From Onchocerca volvulus (Eukaryota; Nematoda; Chromadorea; Rhabditida; Onchocercidae), in NCBI GenBank assembly GCA_000499405.2, contig HG738138.1, positions 8,740,888 to 8,804,887 on the forward strand: a stretch of DNA of 64,000 nt, in the 5' to 3' direction. This document shows, piece after piece, positions 49,601 through 59,052 of this stretch. Both the position numbers and the translations under genes were made by a program. The notes beneath the pieces were generated by a model. The model ran no database searches. It had not been told where the DNA came from and saw nothing but the letters and a program-made list of their open reading frames with translations. Each line of letters begins with the position of its first letter. The first letter of the stretch is position 1.

Positions 49601-52600
49601 ATTCATTTTTTTTAGTAAATTTGTTTCAGTCATCGAGCCCATTATTAGACAGTAAACAAAAGACCGTGTGACAATAACATAAAGAGGACAGCTAGCGTGT
49701 GCATTTTGATATATTTCTGTAGGTTTAGAATTACCCCTAATAATTTCACATGGATTTAAAATCTCAACAAAGTTATCTACAAATGAGTTGCATTTCCAAA
49801 AAAATGTTACAACGGTCTCTTGCAGGCAGTCTTCGAGGGAAATATTCTTTGTCGATCGATTGATTTTCAGATTTCCAATTTCAGGAGTTTGCGAGAGAAC
49901 TGCAGTACTGTTGTAACGACACAGGAGCTGAATATAACTTTTACAAAACCAAATTATCATCCAAAATTAAAAATGCAAGAAAATGTAAAAGTCAACCTGT
50001 TTTCAGAATTATCTCAACGAGAAAATCAGCAAAATTAACATGGTATATATGTGCATCATCTGGTTTCCTGGCTTCAGTAATGATTTTGACCATCATTATC
50101 AACGTGTGCTTATTCTGGTTTCTATTTTTGTTAATGTTGTTTGCTTTTACTGCTGTCCGGACAGTGGTTGCTATTGTTTTAAAGGCTTAAAATTAAGTTA
50201 AATTTCTGGCCCTGGAATATTTTCAAATTCAAATTCAGTGCGTCGAACTATTGCTCACGAAGGAATCAGCAAATAATTGTTAATATGTGCGCTTGTATAT
50301 TTGTACTCTGTGCATTATATTCGCTTGTCCATAACGGAATTCATGATTCTGAAACATGTCGAGCAGTCGCTGTCGCTCAATATTTCTTTTTTCTTGCTGT
50401 CTATTTCTGGCTTATGCAAGCTTTTAGGTATGCAATAAGTAGTAATTGGATAAAATTTTTAATAATGAGTCTCAGACACATTTACTTTAACGCTCGATCA
50501 TATCTACCGAATAATATTCGAATTATAATTAGTTATTCCTTGAAATTCAAATTTTAGATTGTTGCAAGAGGATCTTAGCAAGTTTTTACGGAATTACAGT
50601 CAAAATAAGGATGATAAGAAAATTCACACAGAAGCTGAGAAGGTAAAAATTTTAGAATGTCCTTTTTGCAGAAATTAATTTATACACAGAAATTTTAGTG
50701 TATTTGGAATTGAGACGTCCAAGAAAGTGATTATTATAGGTAACATTGAATGGAACACTTACGGAAATGTACTTCGTTTCTTATGGTATCCCACTGATTG
50801 TTATGTCAACTGTATTAGCTGCTGACAATTTATCACACGACGGATCACCAAAATTGTGAGGTTTAGTCGAAGTATTGTGAAAAATCATTTTAGAAATTTT
50901 CACTTTTTAAATTTCTTAGATTAAATTTTGAAAACGACCAGGGGATTAGGGTTGTTGTTAGATTCAGTTTAAGTTGTTATTAAAAGTAAATTAAAATTTA
51001 AATCTAATATTATGAAATTTATTTTAAATTTGTAGGTGCTTTCCTTCATCAACGATGCATATTAAAATATTTGCATATGCCATTTATGCACCCTTGTTTA
51101 TTTGTGCCATTCTTATATTGGGGATCGTTGTCACCATCTTACGTCTGCTTATTACAGCTAGACACTTAACTATTGAACGCATACCTCAACGTTAGTTTCT
51201 GAACGATAAAAATTTGAATATGAATTTAATTAGCAGCAAAATTTGTAAATTTTCATACTTAAATTTCGACAACTTTACAATGCATGAATCATTTGTGTGA
51301 AGTTTTATTGCGACTCAAACTTTTCCTCAAATAGTAATTGCTGCTGCAAATAAAAAAACATAACTCGAATTTCCTAGTGATCTTTCTGAATGGTATGCAT
51401 TTCCTTTGCCTTCCAATCTTCTCGGTTTTTTTCATTTGTTATTCGATCGACCATAAGGACCATCTGAATCATTCTCCCACCAGTATCGTGCTTCCGCTGC
51501 TGAAGCAAATAGCAATCGCTAGAAGCTTTCTCGAAACAAGATCATGATTACTTGAGATATTTTGTTTAATTTCACTCCATGATAACCTGTGAGTATTTCG
51601 GACCACCTGACTTCTGTTTGAGAGCCCATGGAACAATGTTCGTGGGTGATTGAAACTTGAATGTGTTTCGCCGCTCATCGGCACCAGGCAAAAATTGGCT
51701 CAGACCTATTGAATGTTTACATTTCTTTGGAAATTTGTCTGACATATTGATAAAAAAAAATCATATCTTCATAGAATAAACTGTCAAAAGATGAGAAAGC
51801 TAATGAAGCTGTTTTGTATTACACTTTTAGAATCAAATAAGATTGAAAAATCGTTTCAGAATATGTGGAGGACAAAAGTTGTGAAGAAAACAGCACACAT
51901 ACTGGGAGTAAAACTGCATCTGCTGAGTTGAGCAAGAGGGCAAGCGCTGCAACAACGCAACTTTTGTTAGTAAATTAGCTTTTAGATTATCGCATATGAT
52001 ATATATGTATATATAAAGGTTTTCAAAAAAAAGCCAAGTACGCATTTTCCATTTCCATAATCACTGTTCCATCTCAAATTAAAATTAAATTTAAACTCCT
52101 ATTCCTTAAAGTGTTATTTATGATTCTTGAGTCGAAAATTCTTTCTGGAGTAAAAATCGTGATCAAGTATTCTCCTACAGATTAAGTTAAAACTTGATAA
52201 TCTCTTTGAAGTTCAGAAAATCATCAATATGAAGATTTTTGGTTAGCATCAACAGTTATTTCAGATGGTTACTGGTAATAGCAGTACTCTATTCATTGGA
52301 TTGCTATGCGGCAGCCACTCATCTTAACCAGTTCAATGATTCGGGACTTTCTGCAACATCCAACTCTTACTTCAATGCGCTATTTAACATATTACTAGCT
52401 CTTGCTATTTTTTATCCATTCACGCTTGAATCGATATGTACAATACTGCTTAAAGTGAGTTTTTCGTGTCACAAGGACTATACGGTATTTGCAGTATAGT
52501 GTTCAATAATGCAAGATGCATATTTCTTGCTTCTTAAATTACGCAGTTCTAAGAAATTGATTAGATAGTGTCAAAAGTCACAATCATAAATCCATGTATA

Positions 52601-52818
52601 TAAATAGGTGAATTTTGGGAATAATTATGCAATATGAATTGAATAATTCACAAATAAGATTTAAAGCTTCAAACATATTTTAGACTCGTGATTCAGGATG
52701 TTCCGCATACGTTACAAAATCATTCGTTAGTGCACCATACATTTACAAAGAACGTATTGTGCCACTCTTGCAAAGAGAATCGGCCGCCGGATATTCTGCT
52801 GAAGGAGAATGGGTATAA
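43698..52818 (+). CDS. ADGRA-type adhesion GPCR (LRR-Ig-HormR-GAIN-7TM), 1092 aa
   Basis: Twenty-two exons, all in phase: 43698-43832, 43926-44134, 44225-44296, 44776-44983, 45075-45186, 45267-45459, 45955-46093, 46168-46380, 46572-46740, 48196-48402, 48500-48720, 48813-48887, 49391-49572, 49871-49909, 50007-50135, 50239-50427, 50558-50642, 50740-50855, 51036-51190, 51860-51965, 52265-52454 and 52684-52818. Order: signal peptide (1-23); leucine-rich repeats (about 80-200) with C-terminal cap SCDCQIADLLRF; Ig domain (about 250-350, cysteines in NITCKV and DWTCYVEQ); hormone-receptor-like cysteine module (CPNGPANAKAYRKCKRGKW); GAIN-like region; seven hydrophobic spans between about 735 and 1046. 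This order is that of GPR124/125 (ADGRA2/3). The GPS-like end reads CLLRRVGPNNILFTCSRM and lacks the usual HLT/HLS, so self-cleavage is doubtful. The tail ends EWV, a possible PDZ ligand. Borders at 48705/48720 and around 49871-50007 are least certain. Confidence 0.85.
46741..48195. other. Large intron of the adhesion GPCR gene
   Basis: 1.45 kb between exons 9 and 10, AT-rich with no nested gene or recognisable element seen. Confidence 0.6.
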
Positions 52819-52939
52819 ATAACTTCCTGCCAAAAAATCAGCCTACCAGTGATTTTTAACTAATCAAATTTAATTTTGTTTTTCATGATACTATTATAAC
52901 TAGTCGTTATTGTTAATATAATATATACTTCGGAAAAAC

Positions 52940-52958
52940 AAAAAAAGCGTCCAGCTAG
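52940..52958 (+). mobile_element. Helitron 3' end remnant (CTAG)
   Basis: GCGTCCAGCTAG is the same terminal sequence as the better preserved CGATCCAGCTAG at 53482-53493. It is directly followed by a new TC terminus at 52959. The hairpin normally upstream is not recognisable, so only the terminus survives. It begins about 120 nt after the stop codon of the adhesion GPCR gene. Confidence 0.55.
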
Positions 52959-53493
52959 TCTACATAGAAATGTAAATGTTCGCTTGTTCAAAATCTTGAA
53001 TCTCTGAAAGTTCTTATACACGCGCCTATTCGAATGCAACATTGTTTCAAAATTTACAAAGTAATCTGTGAACAACTTTCGGAGTTTTAAGATCTTGAAT
53101 AACGGATACTTTGAGGAAAGTAGGCGTGGTCAACAAATTCAGTCTGCTCATTTACTTTTATCTGTCACAGGCGTGACAGGTAAAAGTAAATAAGTATATC
53201 CATATAAAAACGCGCTTATTCGAATGCAACGTTGTGTGAAGAGCCACAACGTTTAAATTTTTATTTATATAGATTTCTCCTACCGATAGAAAGAATACAT
53301 TATCATAATCCAATAGTTTCAAATCATAAATATGCTTTGATACTAGTAAGCAAATCCATGTTAACATAACCTAGCAGTTTTAAATCTCATAGCTTATTTT
53401 CCATGGAATTTCAGCCATGGATCATCATTTACTATAATATTTATAGTTTACTTGTTGGACCAAGCCATGCTCCGCGTGGCCGATCCAGCTAGT
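52959..53493 (+). mobile_element. Non-autonomous Helitron, 535 bp, both termini present
   Basis: The 5' end TCTACATAGAAATG and the 3' end CCATGCTCCGCGTGG (hairpin of six pairs) followed by CCGATCCAGCTAG are both recognisable, and the base after CTAG is T. These are the structural marks of Helitrons (5' TC, 3' hairpin plus CTRR, insertion between A and T). There is no coding content. Internally it carries an opposite-facing 5'-type terminus near 53273 (TATATAGA) and a 19-bp palindrome, so it is composite. Parts of it recur at 55815-56015. Confidence 0.75.
53150..53191. repeat. 19-bp palindrome with 4-nt loop
   Basis: Left arm ATTTACTTTTATCTGTCAC (53150-53168), loop AGGC, right arm GTGACAGGTAAAAGTAAAT (53173-53191): 18 Watson-Crick pairs and one G-T. 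It lies inside the 535-bp Helitron. The related copy at 55843-55888 has kept only a partial version, so pairing seems either recently formed or selectively kept here. Confidence 0.85.
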
Positions 53494-53533
53494 CTAGGGG
53501 CCGGCCACGTTTCGCGTCTCCGATTCCAGCTAA
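53494..53533 (+). mobile_element. 40-nt Helitron remnant (TC...CTAA)
   Basis: Starts TCTAGGGGCC and ends GATTCCAGCTAA, directly between a CTAG terminus and the next TC terminus. It holds a G+C-rich, partly self-complementary core (GGCCACG...CGT). It is either a drastically deleted element or the 3' tip of one whose body was lost. Confidence 0.55.
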
Positions 53534-53745
53534 TCTATATAAAATAACATCAATGTTCGTTTATTCAAAATCTTAAACATTCGGAAGTTCTTAAACACGA
53601 TATGAAAGTCCTTACCTATTGCTTTGAAATTTTGACAGAACTCTGCGTTCGAATACGCGTATATTTTTATACACGCGTTGCTGTAGTTCAGTCTCGTTAG
53701 GTGGAAAAAAAGAAAACAGAAAGCACATGTTTCTAGTGTTGGGAA
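53534..53745 (+). mobile_element. Helitron 5' end and inner 5' region
   Basis: TCTATATAAAATAAC after CTAA is a typical Helitron 5' terminus. It shares TGTTCGYTTRTTCAAAATCTT with the copy at 52959 and shows a hairpin-prone ACGCGTATATTTTTATACACGCGT at about 53655-53678. The inner part (53615-53743) is the region repeated, inverted, at window positions 1-129. Its 3' end is not identified. Confidence 0.65.
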
Positions 53746-54189
53746 AAAAACTGATACTTTGTAATTTGAATTGTAGTTCGGTTGGATTGGAGACTGATTC
53801 TTGCTATTGTGACTAGGCTAGGTCGGCAATAAGTGTGAAGAAGTTTTTTGTGTCTTATGTGACAGAGATGAATGCTGTTTAGAAATATTTTATTGATTAA
53901 TGAAGAGTGTTTCTTCGTAACAAACAATTATCAGAAAACATTCAGGTAAATTAATCACTGGGTTATTCTTCTCTTTGTCGATAATAGAGAAGAATACTAT
54001 TCAAGTGAATTGTCCAATTATTGCTACTGTTGTGTCGCTTTGAACTGTCGAACTGGAAGCCTTGGATCTCCGAACTGTTGCTGTGCTGCATCGATCCTTG
54101 TCGTTTACTGTGAAGTGGATGAATTGGAGGGTTTTGGTGGTAAACATGTTTGTCGTCCCTTTGAAACTATGTCGCGCCACTTGACCTTT

Positions 54190-55250
54190 AGTATTTCTTG
54201 TTTACAATTATTGTCATGGCGTTATTTGACGTCTTTCAGTTTTCGCCCATATCTAATATGTTCAGTTTCAACAATACTTGTGGGTATGCAATATTTTTTG
54301 TTGTTCCATTGTCTGTGTAGATATAGAAATTGTCTGGTTTGCCAACTCTAGAACATGCAACATATAATTGTCCATATGGAAAGCAATCGGTGTCTAGATC
54401 TAAACTGCACAATTCTAACAATTGACCCTGAGTTTTGTTGATGGTGAATGCAAACGCCAATCGAATTAGGAATTACAATCTCTTAAACTGGAACGGCATA
54501 TCCATTGAAATGCGAGGAATAAAGACATCTTCACCTTTGAAAGGTCCTGTCAAGATTGTTGCCTCTACACATTACTCATTAATTTTTTTACTTCAAGTCG
54601 CGTGTCGTTGCAAAATTTTGGCTGGTTGATATTTCGCAATGATAATTGGCACGCCGATTTTCAACTGCAGTACGTGTGACGACATCCCTGGCAAATCGAG
54701 TGAATTCAAAGGTATCGTTCGAGGAATTACAGGTAATGTTCGCCTGAAATCTCCTGCAAGCATTATTAATGCGTTCCCAAATAGTCTGATATTTCCACGC
54801 AAATCTTGCAATGATCAGTCAATACTTTCCCATGTTCGATGTTTTGAAAATGTTGCATGTGGGAGCTTCAATGTATTGCATTCTCAATGGCAATTTCAAA
54901 GCGGAATGAACAGTTCTTCCACCTGGTAGCAATGTTGCAGCTATTCTGGACGATGCAAGAACTAAGGCTATGTCATTTTGGGATCGAACTGCTGTCAGAA
55001 TCAATCTAATTCGGAACGTTTTAGCAGTTCCTCCTGGCGCATCAAAAAAGAAGATTGCTCCAACTCCCTTACTGACAGTTTGAATTATTTGATCGCAAAA
55101 GCCTTTTTGCTTAAACATTAGCTTAGGAATATTTGATTGCACATATGACAAAAGATCAGTCGTGTTGTAATTTCGTTACATCGAGCGAAGCAGCAGTAGA
55201 TTGATTTGATGATATTCCCAATTGATTGAGAACTTTGTTCGCGATTTGTA
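54190..55250 (-). pseudogene. Helitron Pif1-type helicase, broken
   Basis: C-terminal helicase part of a Helitron RepHel protein, in at least three frames and with stops. Reading from 55250 down: RIANKVLNQLG-like start; Walker A as GGTAKT (one Gly replaced by Ala); LASSRIAATLLPGGRTVHSA; then a second frame with LAGDFRRTLPVIPR (motif II region) and LQLKIGVPIII; then AFTINKTQGQ and GQLYVACSRVGKP at 54460-54236. The Rep nickase part is absent, and several hundred residues between the fragments are missing. The strand agrees with the minus-facing terminus at 56015, not with the plus-facing 5' end at 53534. It cannot make an active transposase. Confidence 0.88.
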
Positions 55251-55814
55251 AGCACAAGTTATAGATAAATAGATTAAAATAAACAAATAAAGGTATAATA
55301 TGAATAAAATTTTAAAAAGAAAGAATTAGTATCAATTATATTAAATTATAAGTCACCAATACTTCTGATAGATTTGAAAATTTAATCTACGGAAAAATGA
55401 AGAAAGTTTTGAGTTAATACTTTAACATTAAATTTACGTCAAATTAAGTTAAATCAAAATTAAGTGGGAGAAGATTAACTGAGCAAAAAGACTGATCCTA
55501 AGAAATATTTAGAATTATTGTGAAAAAATTTCTTTAGATTAAGTTGATGCCTTTTTTCAAACAAATTAAGCTAATTTTTATTAAAAAAAAGAGTTTCAAA
55601 TTCAAAATTTAACAGATATTTAAAATTTTTTTTCAGATTCGTTACAAATGCGAAAATTGTTATATTTGTCTGCCATATCAGATAGCATTTTAATTCTTTC
55701 TATCATTTTTTTCCTTCTTCCCTTGGATAAATCCATGTAATATAATAAGCATAATAATAAGCATAACAATAGAGAGAGAGAGCTGGGAGGTGGAGGGAGA
55801 ATGAGAGAAAAAAA
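55251..55814. other. AT-rich filler within the Helitron cluster
   Basis: About 560 nt between the helicase remnant and the 5' terminal region of the minus-strand element. A GA-rich patch (AGAGAGAGAG) lies at about 55770-55825. No coding sequence is seen; the missing Rep region would have been here or was deleted. Confidence 0.5.
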
Positions 55815-56015
55815 GGAAGGCGGAGTCAACAAACTCCGCCCCCTCACTTACTTTCAGTTGTCACGAACAAGAAACGTGAAAAAAGTAAGTATGCTTATAT
55901 AAAAACACGCGTCTATTCGAATGCAAGATTGCATTAAAATTTGAAAGTAATCGGTGCAGAGCTTCCGGAGTTTTGTGGAAACAAACAAGGAGCATTTAAA
56001 TTCTTTTTTTATAGA
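55815..56015 (-). mobile_element. Helitron 5' end, minus orientation
   Basis: On the minus strand the element starts TCTATAAAAAAAGAATTT at 56015, preceded by A as expected. It reads through the CATTCGAATAGACGCGTG block and the stretch homologous to 53122-53230 (shared GGCGKRGTCAACAAA and TATAAAAACRCGCG). The helicase remnant lies downstream in the same orientation, so both probably come from one autonomous copy. Confidence 0.65.
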
Positions 56016-57114
56016 TTCAGTGTTATGAATCGTTTCAGACGGCTATAAATGACAAAACGCGAAATTAAGAATACTAACGTGCACAAAAACACTCAAAATT
56101 ATAAACTTTTCTTGATGTCCAAATGAAATGGATGATAAATTGGTAAGAACTGGACAGTAGTGACTGGTTTCTGAAAATTCTAGCAGCCATAATTTTTCTG
56201 CTCATAGAGATTATCTGTTATGAAGGTTGCACAATTTGTAGTGAACTATTTCGAATTTCTTGTTATCAGAGCCTTCTGGAAAACTCTAGCAATTCTACGG
56301 ATTTATTAAACTGATTAGTTATATGTCGAGAAATATTCTGTAAATAAGAGCGAAGAATGAAATATGGCGTATTAATTTTTGAGATGTACCCACTGTGAAA
56401 ATTGCGAATGCGTTACAAAACTTCATTTGCTGTTATTAATTTAGGGATTGTTATTGAATTTTCTCCATGAGTCTAAAATGAATGAAATTCTCTCTGTTGT
56501 TTGTGCTCTTTCGACATTTTTTGAAACTCATCAATTTAAGCAAACAACTGCAAGCTGTGTTCCTGTTTTCATTAAAAGGATATAAGGACAACTAGAGTGC
56601 TCAATCAATCACATTTTTTAATGTTGGTTCAAGTGTATACTTTTGTATTGTCAAGCAAAAGCTTCCAAAATGAGTTTAGTTTGCCAGATATTTAACCCAT
56701 TCATTCGTCGACTATTTCGACTATTCAACTGATTAGTTGCTACTAGATTGCTAGTTCAAAAAAAACAAAAAAAAAAACAAAAAAAAAAACAAAAAATAGC
56801 GACAAAGTACGTTCAGAGTCAAGGAGAGGTTGCATTTGAATCAGATCGACAGACTGATATTTTTGATCGGTACAAATCCTTTTTTTGACATATGTATTTC
56901 ATTAAAAAATAGTTCTTAATACTATGTTGTGAAGCGAGCAAGGAAAACTAAGTCTCTAACTATAGATACAATCTGCGATTTCAGAGATAACTTTAGATCA
57001 ATTCTGACAATTTCTATTATAAACAAAGATTAAAGAATGACAAAGTTTGAGGCAATGCTCAGTAAACTCATTTCATATTTTAGTACAAGATAGATATTCA
57101 TTTCGGCGCACTGT

Positions 57115-57160
57115 AAAAATTCTTATTAGCTGTAGACAAAAATTCTTATTAGCTGTAGAC
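57115..57160. repeat. Perfect 23-nt tandem duplication
   Basis: AAAAATTCTTATTAGCTGTA... at 57115-57137 is repeated without change at 57138-57160, suggesting a recent event. Confidence 0.95.
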
Positions 57161-58146
57161 GAAAAGAAATGATATGACTAAACATGAAATAAAGATCGAA
57201 TAAACGCCTATAAAAGAAATAATTTCAAATTGGAATTTCCTTCTGCAGTGTGCAAAGTAAAAGTAAGCATGCAGACAACATCGGGAAAGAGTGACTGACG
57301 ATAATAGTGACGGGATATCAATTTAGAGAAAAACTGGAACGTAGCAGATGGGACAGAACATTCTCAAGGAAACTCTCAGTTTGCTTCTCCTCTCTGACAA
57401 GATGGTCTTAACCAGTTCTTAATTGTTTGTTCCACGCAAGTGCATTGTAAGCGCATAGATCCTTCAGGATAATTTAGTTTTATTTGATCCATCTCTTCTT
57501 CACTTCCTCTCCTCCATCACTATACCGAAGAACAGCAAACTCGGATGGATATGAAATGTGGGAATGATGAAACGAAGAGTCTACCCCACTTAACGCATTA
57601 TAATTTTAATTATAAAATTTGCATTAAATCGTTATGTATTACAAGCAACGAGACAATTCATTACTGTAGGTAACTGCGGATCTGAAACAGAGAGAGACAA
57701 TATGTCGACTGAATTAACTGACATGAAGTGGAGGATCACTTATAGCAACTGGAGACCCAGAAAGATAGCTAAAAGGTCAGATATTGATAGATGATAAAAT
57801 GACACCCATATCCTGCTTGTGATGCTGCTGCAGCTGTACTTTCCTCTTTTATTGAAATGATGGTATTCAAATTTTGACTGAGGCAACATTGAATAAATCT
57901 TAGAAATAGTTATCTACAGGAAAATAAAAATCATTTTTCGCTTTCTTAATAGGATTTATTGTTGAAACTGACATATCAATAATCGGCTTACAATCCTATT
58001 TTCTTCTGCCATGATTGAAAGAATCTTCAGTTAATTTTAAAAAGCCCTGTGCTGTCCAAATAAACAGGTTTTTTTCTTTCTTTATTCATCCCGGAAAAGA
58101 TTAACACTTGTAATGAGGCCAAAAATCTTGGCTATCTTCGAATTTG

Positions 58147-58165
58147 CCCCCCCCCCCCTCCCCCC
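58147..58165. repeat. C-rich homopolymer
   Basis: Run of C interrupted by a single T, unusual in this AT-rich sequence and prone to length error. Confidence 0.9.
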
Positions 58166-58943
58166 AACTCTAGAACTTGCTTCTTTACGGCAAAGTAAAG
58201 CAGTTTCGTAACATCAATTATTTTTTAACTGTTGAACTATAAATGCCAAGTCTCATTTCTATATATATTATCATATATAGTTAAGTCAACTAAATTTTAG
58301 GGAAAACCCAATATCGACAGCTTTCTTGAAAATTCCTGTCTTTCGACGGAAAATCCCAAACTAATTAGTAATAAGCTTTAGATGGATGAGAAACACTGAC
58401 GCGTCTCCAAAGAGTGAATCACTGGAATCTCGAAAGCATAAGCATGAAAATAAATATCTGACTTTTAGATCAGTCGTTCAAAAATAGAGAGATAATTTCT
58501 GAATAATGCTTATAGATAACAGTTGTCGCGAATTCTGATATCGCGAAACTCCAACAAAATTCCAAGCGAATAAATAATTAAATACATTTCTCATTCAAAT
58601 TGTAAAACTAAATTTCTAATTATAACTAATGTTTATAATAATGAATCACTCAACCAATTTTACATTCCTTTAGATTTATTTTCCATGTTTTTTTTTTTTT
58701 TGCTTTTATCCATGTTCATATCTGTGTATTTCTATTACACCAGAATTCCCTTTGTTATCAATCGCTAACCGTACTAAATTCGCATTTTTGTTCATATTCA
58801 CATCTTAATCTGCCCATTTGATCTTGCAGTAATGCTTGAATAATCACGGGAAACCACTACCACTTCCTAATGTTTATAAGCCCTATTGTATTGAATGAGA
58901 GAGTAATTTTTTGACAAAAAATAAAATCCTACAATTCGGTTGT

Positions 58944-59052
58944 CAGTTCAACTCAACTCAGCTTAACTGTTACTCAGTTCAATTCAACTCATCTTAATTG
59001 TTACTCGAATTCAACTTAACTCAGTCCAACTCAACTCACCTCAATCAACTCC
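58944..59052. repeat. Degenerate tandem repeat, 31-nt unit
   Basis: Two units align well, 58944-58974 and 58975-59005 (CAGTTCAACTCAACTCAGCT against CAGTTCAATTCAACTCATCT). They are followed by a further CAACTCA-rich tail to about 59052. No function is visible. Confidence 0.8.

Noticed and set aside
54010..54929. Several plus-strand frames of 60-113 codons
   Set aside because: Antisense shadows of the Helitron helicase remnant, whose conserved motifs are on the minus strand.
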